Source: Helochares maculicollis (lineage: Eukaryota > Arthropoda > Insecta > Coleoptera > Hydrophilidae). From it: DNA of 38,401 nt. The stretch is from NCBI GenBank assembly GCA_033557835.1, contig JAWQRO010000470.1, positions 1 through 38,401 on the forward strand. Reading direction: 5' to 3'. This document shows positions 1-11,709 of this stretch, piece after piece. A program made the translations under genes and the position numbers. The notes under the pieces were generated by a model that saw only the letters and a list, made by a program, of their open reading frames with translations, was not told the DNA's origin and searched no databases. How positions within the stretch are numbered: the first letter of the stretch is position 1; each line of letters begins with the position of its first letter.

Positions 1-390
1 AGTACAAACTTTGCTCGTGTTGCGCCCACTTTACGGCATCCGTGGTGGCCCTTCAAAGTCTCCTCTCCAAGGTGTGCTGACCAAATTCGAGACGGCTGGT
101 TCGGTAAACAATTCGTCAACATCCGTACGCCAAATCGGTCGAGAACATTGTCGCCACGCTTGAAAGTGTGCAGGAGAACCCGGCAAATCCTGGCCAGGAT
201 GCAGAACTCGGCCATTTGTTGACTTCATTTTGGCGAATTTTGTGACAAGACTTGGGCATACACATCTACAAAGATCTATCTGATGCAGGACCTCAATATA
301 ATGACCATATTCAACGCCATATGTTCGCTAAATGGGATTTGGAACATTTAAACCTGAATCCCAATTTTAACCCAAAAGTCATCTTTAGGG
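1..390 (+). pseudogene. Transposase remnant (DDE superfamily, Tc1/mariner-like), cut by the window edge
   Basis: Conceptual translation in shifting frames gives pieces typical of a widespread insect transposase: a linker reading TKFETAGSV near 81-107, then ATLESVQENP near 152-181, then a WRIL..DLGIH segment near 232-261, and a tail reading WDLEHLNLNPNF near 335-367. These follow the family order of helix-turn-helix linker, second DNA-binding helix and start of the catalytic core. At least one frameshift and several stops separate them, and the catalytic Asp/Glu region is not recognisable. The N-terminus lies outside the window. The better preserved relative at 30663-31526 helped the call. It is a dead fragment; subfamily not assigned. 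Confidence 0.65.
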
Positions 391-2403
391 TATGTTTATT
401 TAATTGACCGCTAGGCTCCATGTGACTATGAAAACCTATGGCGGACATTGGGACAATGCTGTATTCCATACATAGGCCTTTAACATAATAAAATAAAATA
501 AAACAAGATGTTTCTTTAATACTGTACAAGCAATGTCCAATAACAAACTATTTGAACGTGCCTTGAAATACAAACCGTGATAGTCTGCCTACATAAATTT
601 AAGCTTTTTCATAATTACTTGGCAGCACAATATGTTTTAGCATTGAAAACTTAAATTGAAGCAAGGTGAAGTGAGGGGCCACTAGAAGCTGTTAAATATT
701 TACTTCTCATAATGAAATAGTTAATTTATTTTCCATAAATGATTTCTAGCAGCATCGAAAACTGTGCAAGTATATTACTTATCTATGCAGTCAATAACTG
801 TGTGCGTTAGTCTGACAATTCCCACTACAGTATTTTGTGTGAATGTTTTACTTATTTTCAGCAAAACAGATAATTAATTCTAGTTCTAACAATCTGGATT
901 AACAAGAGTATGCTATAACGTGCCAACCATGGCCGCACTTTGAAGCACTCATATTGCAATGGGTGAAAATAATCTGCTGGGTCGTTTTTCAGCTGAACTA
1001 CGCCGAGCGAAAGGAGGCACAGCATTCTTAAGAATAAATAAATTGACTAAGAAAATGTAAGAAAAATGCTGCTGAAAACATGCAAATGTTCCGAAGTATG
1101 TGTCTAGCTCTAACTCTAAGAGAGACGTAAAAGATTTTTTTGTATAGAGGCAAGAAAGAACAACAAATTTACGCTTCTAAATCGCTAGCTTTTAGTTTAC
1201 GTTAGCTCAATTGGAATAGAGGCAGTTAAACCAAAAATACGCACACTCACGTTGTTAACTTAAACTTTAATCATACGCCTTGCGTTCATATTATTATCAA
1301 ATTAATTAAATTCTGATCGGTCTTGTTTCGTATGTAAATCGCGCTCCGCTTTATATAAAAATCTGCCGGCAGTTAGCAGCCTTGTTATGCGGCGTGCAAA
1401 TTCTTAAACGTAATTATTAATTAAGTACGTAGGCATTATTCTTTGGCGGATAAAAAAACAATCTACATCCATCTTGGCAAGGATTTGCACTTGCACTCCT
1501 CTGCGCGCCGGATCAAGGCGCTTATTTCATATATTAATTATATTTAAATGATTTCAGGAAAACGCTGTTTTACAACCTCGACAAACGAAGCGTTCAGAGG
1601 AAAGCGCGCCATTATAATATTTAATTTAATTTTTAATAGGTTCATGAAGCCTTTATGTAGATCGAGTGACTTGTAGAATTTTTTCATGTATCGCTGGGGA
1701 AGCTTCATAAACTTGCCAAACCCATTCGACGACCACCCTGCATTCTGCTAGGCTGTTCTAACAGTACTGGGTTAATTCATGGTTCAGTCTAACTTTTAAC
1801 AGATTTGAGGACAATTAAATTAATTTTATCGGTTACAGTATATTAAAACTCTATATCTGTATCAATTTTTGGATTAATTCAGTTAACTGGATACTGTATT
1901 TACAAAAGAGTTGAATTGTTTACGAAAACCAATCTCAGGTACTCTTGCTGAGGCGACGAGAAACGGTTGGAGAGTCTTATCTCGCACGTAGGTACAAATG
2001 CTTGGATTACTTAAGTATCCTTAAATCAATTAAAAAGACAACAAATAGTGTTGTTTTAAGGGAAGCCCTTAGTAAGGAGAGGAAGTGAATGGAGTGTTCA
2101 GTGTGAAGAAGTTGGAAAATTGATTATAAAAATTGTGATTGTACTGCAACAAATAAAAGGACCATAAAACACGATAGAAATAATCAATGCGGGGGGCTAG
2201 GACATGGAAAACGAACCCAAGAAGGCAAGAAGCTGAAAAATCAATTGGGAGATACGGGGGACATAAATAAGGAATCTAGAGAGAGAAATGAAAAACGCAA
2301 AAGTCATTATCGACAAAATATATTGTTACGAGAATTACGACAATAGAAATATATGCTAGTAAAACGACGACTTGCACCGTGGCAACAGCATTGAAGAATC
2401 AAC
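391..2403. other. Non-coding stretch; possible conserved patch near 1260-1560
   Basis: No reading frame with recognisable protein similarity. The DNA is AT-rich. From about 1260 to 1560 the texture changes: CpG-containing runs (for example GCGCTCCGC near 1340) alternate with TAATTA-type homeodomain cores, as in AATTATTAATTAAG near 1411. This resembles the TE-free blocks elsewhere in the window more than the decayed transposons. A regulatory role is inference only. Confidence 0.35.
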
Positions 2404-2426
2404 TAGATAGATAGATAGATAGAGAG
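2404..2426. repeat. (GATA)n microsatellite
   Basis: Four to five tandem TAGA/GATA units ending in GAGAG. It directly follows, on the minus strand, the 3' end of the LINE fragment at 2427-2790, so it reads as a (TCTA)n tail of that element rather than an unrelated microsatellite. Confidence 0.85.
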
Positions 2427-2790
2427 ACAATTTATTTATTCAAAAACCAAAATAAAATTTTGCTTGAATATCGTCTGGATCATGGACAAAAATTAAATTA
2501 GGAGAAATAATCAACAATCGCCTAAGTAATTAAAAAGCTCTTTTCTAAGGGCATTGGTAACCTTAATAGACTTAATGTTACTTGGCAAACTATTATAAAA
2601 AAGTATACATTGGTAATAGCAGTTGTGAAAAACGTGTAACCTATGCGAAGGGATTAGATAATCAGACTTATTTCTAGTGCTGTAGTCATACACAAATATC
2701 CTAATAGAGAAAAAATACCTATTCCTCAAGAGAATTATTATGTTATTAAATATATAAAGAGCAGGCGCAGTTAAATTTTTACATTTAAAT
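2404..2790 (-). mobile_element. 5'-truncated non-LTR retrotransposon (LINE) 3' end with tetranucleotide tail
   Basis: The minus strand reads open from about 2786 to the stop at 2511-2513 and gives the C-terminal end of a LINE reverse-transcriptase ORF. Recognisable segments are YDYSTRNKSDYLIPSHRL, then FYNSLPSNIKSI, then a short basic tail ending in YLGDC. The YNTRN...P..RL...YNSLP..IK pattern is characteristic of the region after the RT domain in CR1/Jockey-like elements. About 80 bases of 3' UTR follow, including AATAAATAAA on the minus strand, then the (TCTA)n run. No start or RT core is present, so this is a classic 5'-truncated insertion. The last 90 or so codons carry no stop, so it is younger than the other LINE remnants here. 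Confidence 0.75.
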
Positions 2791-2879
2791 AACTATGATG
2801 AGATCTTACCCTTCGAACAAGACATGACTTAAAAATAGGAAAGACAAAATCACTGCAGGGGTCCAATAATGAAACACTA

Positions 2880-4340
2880 CAAATTCAGAATATACTTTCA
2901 AAAATGAAGGATCTGAAATGCCTGATAGATCTAAAAATTGAGCTTATACATATATCAAGGAAGCTGCAGTGGAAGACTTAAAGATATACAGGAAATAAAA
3001 TTTGGAAGTCAACAGGTTGGTGATTAGAGAAGAGTATTTGGGTGGAGCTAGGAAAGTCTGACGGATAATAAAGTTATGGAGGGCCGACAGCAGGAGAAAA
3101 TTTAATAAATTAAACCAAGGATACTATGAAAAATTACTAACAGGAACTTCATCTGCATTTATAGCAGTACGTAGACGCAGAGTAGAATTTCAATCCATTG
3201 GAGGAAACACAAATGATAGAGGCTAATACAAAGGAAATAAAAGTTGATCATTAATAAGAGCTTCAAAAATAATAGATTTCTTGAGATCGGAAAAGGAAGC
3301 CCTAAGTTTTTCAATTGAGTACCAGACAATTCGTGAATGATGCAGCGAATGGTTGTTAAAGAGCATTTACCAAAGAATAACCGTCAGAAAAATGGACCGC
3401 AGCCTATATTACATCGATTTATAAGAAGGGGGCTTAGAACAAATATGAAAACTATAGAGGAATGAGTGTCGTTTCAGAACAAATGGCAAAATAAGCAGAA
3501 TCAGGGTAAACCAAGTGAGGGTTGTGGAACAACTGATTGAAAGGAAGCTAGGTAAACACAAACCAGTGTTAATCAGATTTTGTTAAAAAGGCACATGTAT
3601 TTAGAAGAAATCTCTCTCAAAGGAACATAGTAGTGGTTCAAATTTGAATCCAAATAGATTTAAGCCGGGCTTTAAGATTAGAAAGAGTCTTCTGCAGGGT
3701 TGTGCCACATTTACAATAACAAACAACTGAGGTAGCATAAATGTGAAATAAAGAATATTATCTGCATCTAAAGGAAAAATGGAGAGCTAAAAAGTCATCA
3801 CATTTATACTACTCGTCACATTGGCAAATTGCAGGTAAACACAAACAGGTTGACCAAGCACCTAGATCATGCTAAAATTGGCTTTGGCGGAAAATGTAAG
3901 ACATTTTCTAACAACCTGCAAGACTACAGACATGAACAAATATGAAATGAAACAAAACAATATGGAGAACGAAGAAAGTTGCAGAATTTGTGGTACAGTT
4001 AAAGGCAAGATTACAAGAAAAAATAATTGAAAAAAGTAGCGCTACCAATACTCATGATTAAAATCAAAATTGAGGAAACAACAGAGTGCCAATGAAACAA
4101 GATACGAAGCATTGAGATTCTCCAGAAAATTCAACGAAAATGAAGGCTGAGTAGGGCCAGAAGAATGAGTAAAGTAAATTAGGAAGCAAGATAAACTTAG
4201 AAAAACCAAATGCCACGAAGAACTTTAAAAAAATATGAAAAATGGGACTGCACAAAAAATGGGGATAAAATAGAACGGAAATCTGCTGGTGAACGGATAA
4301 CAAAATAGTGGAGAAGATTGTGGATAAAAGTTTCAAGACA
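2880..4340 (+). pseudogene. Highly decayed LINE reverse transcriptase
   Basis: No long frame survives, but RT landmarks occur in the right order on the + strand: YYEKLLTGTSSAF near 3122 (the linker before the RT domain), AYITSIYKKG followed by NKYENYRGMSVVS near 3402-3472 (RT motif of the IYKKGD..NYRGISLL type), RVVEQLIERKLG near 3520, and FKIRKSLLQGCATFTI near 3671-3718 (the G..QG...P.LF motif). The region from 3890 to 4340 may be the C-terminal part but is too decayed to align by eye. Stops and shifts occur every few dozen codons, so it is not functional. Clade not assigned. Confidence 0.6.
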
Positions 4341-5639
4341 ATGGTTCAACTTCAAAACATACTTGTAGACAAACTTGTAGAAACAGCTTCACGAAAGGCA
4401 GTGAATTATACTTAAATATGGTTTCTCAAATACACATTGAATAAAAAATGTTGATTAACACAGCTCATCCCAATTTTTGCTCGATCAAAATAGCGGAGTA
4501 TCAAAAATAGTAAAATCTGTGTGTCATTTTAGCTTTATCCGATCACCAAGAGCGCCAGCAAATTTTTTTATCATTCCTACATTCTAATATATTATTGGAA
4601 GTAGGTATTCTTGGAACTGTAGAATTGAGAAATTCTAGATTTTTAAAATACGGATTTTGCAGTCTAGCTAGTTTTTAAACCGGTTATTTAACGAATTGTG
4701 AACGCAGTTCTATTGACGAGATCAATGGATCAGTCAAACAATTATGCCTGGAAAATATCAGATTAATCACTCTTCTAATATTATGATAATATTGTCGTAG
4801 TTATAATATTGCTTCCGAGACAGGTTAAACAAATAGGTTCGGACTATGCATATTTGCAAGTGTCAAGTCTAGATATGCAAAATGTGTTGTAATTATGAAC
4901 AGTGTGGGCACTTTTCCCTCAAAAAATAGCCGATTGAAGCCACTTTGTATTAACTAAAAGGATCGACTTAACACTTTTTGTCTTTGAGGTGCAGTGGTAA
5001 ACAGCTAAGACGCTTATGCTGCAGCCACTCGTAAGGTAGCCTCAATATGTAATTTTCAAGTGAGGAGAGGTGGCAGGAAAAAATGAAGAAGGAGGGAAAT
5101 GAAGGGAACGAGTGAATTCTTCGCAAAATAAGCTGTTAGCATTAACAAGAACATCTCTCCTATCAATTTGTTCGTGATTATAAGAGAGTAGGTAGGTAGT
5201 AAGCAGTATAGTGATGCTCATGATGCACGGGTTCGCGATCGTGAGAGAAAATGAACCTCGCGCTAATGACTTACGTGATCTAATTTATAAAATAACCATT
5301 AAATGTGAAGCAGTTCTCTCTGCTGCAACAAGAAAGCCGGATAATGAGGTTATGCGAGTGATTAGCAAGAAATTACTCATGTGTATAAATTTGAAGAGTG
5401 ACAGGTATACGTAATGTGCCTATCTGCTGAAGAGATTTGTGTTGTTGTGGACGCCACAAAAAGTGGAATTGCCTCCATCTTGAATGGAGACGATTACCGC
5501 AAAAACTTACGTCTTACAAAAGCTGTCGCTTTTTTTCGACTTACAAATTACAATTGATAAAATGATAGTCTATGTGTGGCTTAGAGACCTGGATATCTCA
5601 AACTTTATCCAATTTTCGAAATAATCAAGCGAAAATTAA
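4341..5639. other. Non-coding stretch without recognised feature
   Basis: No convincing gene. A 67-codon frame at 5211-5414 has no recognised similarity, no supporting context and no second exon I can see. A short run near 4986-5026 (GGTGCAGTGGTAAACAGC) looks like the first part of a tRNA-derived SINE, but no B-box follows, so it is not called. Confidence 0.4.
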
Positions 5640-7870
5640 TTTTGCCGCTATTTATCGTTATGCTGCAGTACTTTTATCTCCTCAATTAGAACTCGTTAAT
5701 TCCAATTAAAGAAGCGTCCACCATTTTCCGCCGCAAAAACGAGTATTATGACTACATTAAAGTTAATATCCTGCAAATAATTAATAATTACCTACTTGGA
5801 GTTACATTCCGAAATTAGTAGATTACCCAGCGATTTCTAAAAGCAACACGAGGTGTTGTTTTTCCTTGAAATCCTATAATTAAGCATGCGAAAGCCTAAT
5901 AACAGAGTAGAAAATTTTGGTGCTTCTTTAGCAGGATCGATTTCCAAAGCGGCAAATTTAAAGCGGCCCTCTTCGGTTATTAGGGGGCGGTGCCCTGAGG
6001 CGCCAGGGGCTAACTTCACGGTCTGCGACAAATCTGCACAATTAAAATTTGATCCTGGCTCGAGTGACGCCAGATCTTTTCCATATGCATCTGGGACCGA
6101 GTGGAATTTAAGGAAGCTTCGGCTCATTCAAACAAAATAAAATTTAATTAATATTTTCTATTATTACTTGTTCGGTATCAAATTACATATAATTAACAAT
6201 TAATTCTAAGAACTGGTAGCGATTTCAACGAACGTAGGAGCGACTAATTATAAAGGATAAATATGGCTTTACTAAAAAAGGCGATTCTAATCAATTAAAG
6301 CATCCTTTCAATTAATTCCACCGGTATATCCTCTCTCTAACTTCCATGATGTGTCTTAATTCGTGTACATTTAATTTGAGATACAATCCTCGGCTTCGAA
6401 TAAATCCTGATGAAAAATCGGTTGGGTTATCTATTCTTTTTGAATTTATCTCGAAACGAGAGAATTTTATTTTATTTTTTCTGACGGGCTTTCTCGTTTC
6501 TTTTCGGTGACTAATTAAGGAAAAATAAGCTGGATACTCGAACGGTCCTCCGGGTTATTTGTATTTATTATGAGATTGGAACTGAAGCATTTTAATGAGT
6601 TGTATGCGAATACCAGTAGCCCAATATAATTAAGGCATTCGACTTAATTTTGAATGTTTTTGTTGATTTTATAACTTGAGTGCTGTTGTGTAACTTGACG
6701 ACTTCAACAATTAATGTCTTCCGCTTTACTTTTGGCTTTGGTTGATTGCTCTTCATCTTGATGCGTTTGTGGTTCCAGTGATCTCTTTGGCTATTTTAAA
6801 CTAGTTTGCGGGGCTTAAGACGTAAAGAAAGCAAACCACGGAAATTTTAACCATATCGCATACGCGTGCACTTTTATTAGGCAGTTTGGAGGAATTCTGC
6901 ATTGCCTGTTTTGTTGTTTGATGATAACATTTTTGGCATGAATGACTAATAATCGATTTCCAAGAGTCTCTGTGCCGCGCCATCATTTAACTTTTTTCCA
7001 GTATACGTTGTAAACAAGACAGGCAAAACTCAAAGGGGCCCTAATTAAATGTTGTTTTAGCCGAGCCGATCATTAGTTCTCAAACCGCAAAGCGCCGCAC
7101 CGCTAGTTGGGTTGTCCTGTCGGCGACGGCCTTTTCGGCTACGGCTCAACATCTTCCGTACCATATTACTTAGCAAACAAAACCAGGCAAAGAAGACCCC
7201 TGAACTCGAATTTTCCACTTGAAATATTGACAGATATTGTTTTCGGACTTTAGGTGCTCGTTTTATTACTCGTTCAAAGCATCACCCTGGCTGACTGTTA
7301 AATTGGGCCATTAACATTCTAAAACACGCATAAATCTTCAACAACGGTTTTGACTAATTTCGTTCAACCTTCCAGTAGACTTGAAACTGCGACTTGAAGC
7401 GAACACATCAAAATTACTTGTATACGCATATAATTCTAATAAATTTTTAATAAAATACCTTTTAATTGATCCGAGCTGCGTATATAGCCTATAAGTAATC
7501 TCCGCAGAAATTAACTTCCCTTCCAATTTCTGAAGCCTCCACCTAAAAGTAAACATTACCCAGCGTTATTGGGGCTTGGAATTAAGTTATTGGCAATAAA
7601 TTTTATGGCGTATAAATATAAACGCGTTACAACCATTCAGTTGGTAATTTCGAGTCAATATAAATTATATCGTTAAAATTGAGCATCGTGATTAAAAAAG
7701 GTGGTAACACTCCGTGTAAAACATCTGCTGCGGTGAATGATGAAGCTTTAATGTTGGTTATCAAGTTAATTAACACGTGAACCGACGCGACGGTTCTCGG
7801 CCAGGCCGTCAAGAAAAAATAAAAACGCGTCTGAAATTACCGAAGCAATAATTCATATAATCTAAGGAAC
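5640..7870. promoter_or_regulatory. Candidate cis-regulatory block (TE-free, CpG-retaining, TAATTA-rich)
   Basis: Over 2 kb shows no recognisable transposon protein. It combines AT-rich homeodomain-type cores (repeated TAATTA/AATTAA, for example near 5700, 5785, 6145-6200 and 6285-6310) with unusually CpG-rich patches at about 5960-6090 and 7080-7160. At 5991-6002 the sequence TGCCCTGAGGCG is close to the palindromic AP-2 consensus. Overlapping frames on both strands at 5837-6140 have no recognised similarity and are more likely a side effect of higher GC. The block lies about 27 kb upstream of the homeobox gene. Enhancer function is inference from texture only. Confidence 0.3.
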
Positions 7871-8394
7871 GGTGTTGGTACTACCTACATAAAATAATGG
7901 GACAATTTTGTCAAATTGTTGTATAGCCTGGCGAGGGCAAGCGAGGTGCCTGAGCTATGCTTTGCGCTATGAGCTTCCTTTTGAAACGTGTAATTTGTTC
8001 GCGTTTTATTAGTGGATAGGTCGCAGCGTACTGCTGAATTGCTCTTGCCCTGAGTTTGTGACCAATGAAATATCTCAAAAGCCTGGCAAGGCTTTCTGAA
8101 CTTAGTTGTGTTGCTTTTTTTGCAGAAATACTATTATTTTTATGAAAAAAGAAATTTCATTTATTCAGTTTTCTTCTTTAAGTACGATGGGATCTAGTCT
8201 TCAAGCCATTTTGTGATTTCTTCAAAGGATAAGTAGCCGACTTGACATATAGATGACGGTTGTTGCTTTAAAAAAATACTATGGTAGAAAGGACTAACCT
8301 TATAAAGAATCAGTTTCAAGTTTTAAAGCCCAACATTACTTAGTATTTCTTTGGCCGTCATCAACAGTGAACGCTCTGAGTGAATTTTGTAAAC

Positions 8395-10600
8395 ATGGAA
8401 AAAATTGTTCATCGTTATGTGATATCATACTTTCATTTGAAATATCTGAGGCCAAGCCGAGCTAGAATCTACTCTGATGAAATCAGCTTTTTCGTTTGCA
8501 ACAGAAAAATATTGGATGGTAGAGTTTAAACTAGGTTGTACGAGCTGCCAAGTCGAGTATCGCAGTGGTCGACTAAATGAGATGACCATGCCAGAAATGG
8601 TAAAGAAAATCCACAAAATGGCAATGGATGATCGTCGATTGAAGGTGCGAGAGCTAGCAAACCTGGCAGGCATTTTAAAAAGTGCTGTACATGCCAAATT
8701 GACTGAAAATTTAGTCGTGCGCCAGATAGGGGCTGCGTTTGCTCACGATGGAATAAAAACAGTGCTGTGAAGTTGTTTCAATTGGGTGATTGGCGATGCT
8801 TCATCGCAATAAAGCCGCGGTTTTGCGTCAATCCATAGCCATGCATAAAACATGGGTCCATCACTTCACACCTGAGACGAAGGAACAGTCAAATCAATAT
8901 ACTGAAAGGGGAGTATCGGCTGCAAAAATACGAAGATAATTCCATCTGCACACAAGGTCATAGAGTCAGTTTTATGGGATTCGCCTGGGTTAATTTTCAT
9001 TCATTATCTTCAAAAAGGAAAAACAATCCACGGCGAGTATTATGCGAACTTATAGCAGCATTTAAATAATAAAATCAAAGAAAAACGTCTGCATTTGGCA
9101 TAAAAGAAAGTGTTGTTTCATAAAGAAATTTTTTAGCTCACACATCCGATACTGCGATAGCCAAAATTAATGAATTATCGTTCGAACTGCTTCCTCACCT
9201 ACCCTATTGGCCAGATTTTCCAGGCGCGCAAGTTTGAAACGTCGTTTTGTTGTCAAGAGATGGCGCATAAAAGCTATTGAAGTATCCTTTGGAACCCAAA
9301 GGGCCCTTTTTGATAAAAGCCCATTACAAAACATCATATTCGTTTAGTTGTTTATGAGTTAGTAGCATCCGTCTTTTTCGTGTTAAACATGTCGAATTTT
9401 GAGCCAAGTAAAGAGCATTTGCGGCATGTTATGATGTTCTTGTTCAATCAAAAGATAAAGGCATTAGAAAATAATCGAATTCTTGTAGAGACTTACGTCG
9501 ACCTTCCTCCATCTGTCAAGACTTGTGAACGCTGGTTTCTACGGTTCAAAAGTGGCGATTTCAATGTTGTTGACAAAGAAGGTAAAAATCGACCAAAAAA
9601 TGTTGAAAACGGCAAATTACAAGCATTATTGGACGAAGACGATACACAAACACAACAAATGATGGCGGAGCAGTTGAATGTCACTCGGCAAGCTTTTTCC
9701 AATCGCCTGAGAGCCATGGGGAATATTCAAAAGGTTGGAATATGGGTTTCCCACAAACTGAACGAACAACCGATGAAAAGACGAAAAACTGTGTGCGAAA
9801 TGCTGCATTTACGCCACAAAAGAAAAATCCCAAACGTATCAAAGCGTGTGTACCGCCAAGACAACCATCAACATACAGTACAAAACCGGATCGTTTTGGG
9901 AGGAAGACAATGCTCTGTGTGTATGGTGGGATCAAAAGGGAGTAGTGTACTACCAGCTTCTCAAATCCGATGAAGCAGTAAATACCATCTGCTACCGACA
10001 ACAAATGATCAATTAAAACCACACATTGATCGAAAAGTGTTCAAGGACACGATTTCATCGCTTGGGTGGAAGCTTCTACCCCACCCGCCGTATTCACCAG
10101 ACCTGGCACCTTCTGATTATCATCTCGTCTCAACTATGGGACGCGTACTGGCTGAACAACACTTCAAGACTTTCGAGGATGTACATACATGGTTCAATGA
10201 AAGTTGAAGCTTACTTTTGGAATTGCCCGAGAGATGGATAAAATGTGTAAAAAGCGGGGATCAATAAATATGGCTCGATGAATGGATATGAATGAAAGTT
10301 AAAGCGAGAGCCAATACCTTGAATAAAAAATGTTTTGCTATTGTTCTTAAATAATTGCGTATTTTTCATGAAAAAAATGAGATTTTAAACTTGCGCACTT
10401 GGTAGTTCCTTCGGATTATTTTCTTTTTCCAAACTTGAAAAAATGACTCAGTGAGATTTGCCAACAATGAATAGGTGGAATCTGCGGTTGATGGCTATTT
10501 TGAGGCGCTCGCGGTTCTTACCATAAACAGGGTATCGATGCTATTGAACATAGCTGAAAAAAGGTGTGTCGAGCTGTAAAGAAACTATGTTCAGAAATAA
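8395..10600 (+). pseudogene. Mariner transposase (irritans-like), near full length, split by a second mariner
   Basis: The ATG at 8395 opens a frame beginning MEKIVHRYVISYFHLK, as in irritans-type mariner transposases. EMVKKIHKMAMDDRRLKVRE (near 8596) is the N-terminal DNA-binding region, and TWVHHFTPETKEQS (near 8848) follows the first catalytic site. PHLPYWPD at 9196-9216 is interrupted and resumes at 10405 as VPSDYFLFPNLKK. The C-terminus GYFEAL...IEHS.KK..ELKRNYVQK ends at TAA 10598-10600. Without the insertion the coding span is about 1,040 bases, close to a normal mariner transposase. Many stops and frameshifts make it inactive. I could not identify its terminal repeats. Confidence 0.85.
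9220..10402 (+). mobile_element. Mariner element nested inside the older mariner
   Basis: The termini are inverted: the left end begins CCAGGCGCGCAAGTTTG, and the complement of the right end begins CCAAGTGCGCAAGTTTA. Right of it is the TA at 10403-10404; at the left the matching TA has become TT (9218-9219). The transposase starts at ATG 9389 (MSNFEPSKEHLRHVM), with DNA-binding region KTCERWFLRFKSGDFNV and a second helix segment reading DDTQTQQMMAEQLNVTRQAF. Compared with the sister copy at 24739-25948, about 54 bases are missing near 9825, removing the GDEKW segment with the first catalytic Asp. A second deletion near 10034 removes the QDNA segment with the second. The third Asp remains in SPDLAPSDYH (near 10097-10126). 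It is non-autonomous and dead. Confidence 0.9.
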
Positions 10601-10689
10601 AAATATTTTTCCCCAAATTTTTAGTTTTTTTTGTTTGGGTGCATTTGGGTCTACTTAGTAATTTCCGTAGTGCTTGAAGAGCAAATTGC

Positions 10690-11707
10690 ATTTATCTAAA
10701 CAAGTATTAATATGATGGGGAACAATCTAGTGAAAACAGAGCATGCGCAAGACTTCCGTTTAAGTATTTCCAAGATATGTTTTGCAAGTTTTGCAATATA
10801 CGGTCGGGTATTGTTGTGCAGCACAATCCCTTTAGGCTCTTTGTTGGTTGAAACAGGACGTTTTTCGTTCAATGCGTGGTTCAAATCTATCAATTGTGGT
10901 TGGTAGCGTTCACCAGTAATAGTTTCGTTTAGCTTTAGCAGCTCATAGCTCACATCTTCGTAATTCCACCAAATAAATACAAACTTTCATGAATATTTCG
11001 TTTTGCAATTAAAGTTGATGGTTTGCCTGGATATACACATTAGCTTTTGCGTTTAGTGTTATTGAAATAAACTGTCAGTTACAATTTGATGCAGAAAATG
11101 GCATCTTTAAGGTCTTGTAAGCAAACAGTTGCAAACTATTAAATGAATTTCAATGTTGGCTTCAGTCAATTTATGTAACGACCATTTTTCTTCTTTTTGA
11201 ATCATGTTCGTGATATATAAGCGCTTGCATATGGCGGCTTGACTAACATTTAAGTATTTTACAATATCTATTCCTGTTCGATTTGAAATTTACTTCAATA
11301 ATGCTTCCAGCTCTTTATCGTCGAATTTTTTTGGATGACCAAAACGTTCGTTGTCGCTGAAATTAAAAATCACCACTTTAGAGCCACTTAAACAAGTGTC
11401 TCGAGTTGGTTATATTCACCATAAGTTTCTTGAAGAAGATGAGAACTTGCAGCAGCTTTTCCCCTTTGACTAAAGTAAAAAAATTAAACTTTCTTGTAAA
11501 TGCTGCTTTGTTGGTACAAAATTCGACATGCTTCAACGGGATTATACACCCAATATTTTTATTTATTTTAATGAGATCTATTGTTCTTGCTCACTAAAAC
11601 AAGTAAACACTGGCCCAACGTCGCTGCCTCTATTTTACGGGGTGTTGCAGAATTAGTTTCCAATACTTAACCCACATGTTAAGGACGCCAATTTGACCAC
11701 GACCTGG
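10690..11707 (-). pseudogene. Degraded mariner transposase, minus strand
   Basis: On the minus strand ATG at 11527-11529 begins MSNFVPTKQHLQESLIFLL, followed across frameshifts by AAASSHLLQETYGEYN, FDDKELEALLK-like and ISKRL-like helix segments. Then ELLKLNETITGERYQPQLI and HNNTRPYIAKLAKHILEILK (10953 down to about 10760) follow. The order matches mellifera-type mariners. The segment that normally reads GDEKW is truncated after IVTD. The second catalytic Asp, in the usual HDNARPH motif, is replaced by Asn (codon 10813-10815). The far end near 11702-11709 reads TACCAGGT on the minus strand, a possible 5' terminus with TA, but the rest of the terminal repeat does not match well. No 3' terminus was found. 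Confidence 0.75.
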
Positions 11708-11709
11708 TA

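Noticed and set aside
4986..5026. tRNA or tRNA-derived SINE head (GGTGCAGTGGTAAACAGC)
   Set aside because: Only an A-box-like start is visible; no B-box, no acceptor pairing and no tail.
5211..5414. 67-codon + strand frame
   Set aside because: No recognised similarity and no supporting signals; length is within chance expectation.
9681..10022. 113-codon minus-strand frame
   Set aside because: Shadow of the nested mariner transposase on the + strand.
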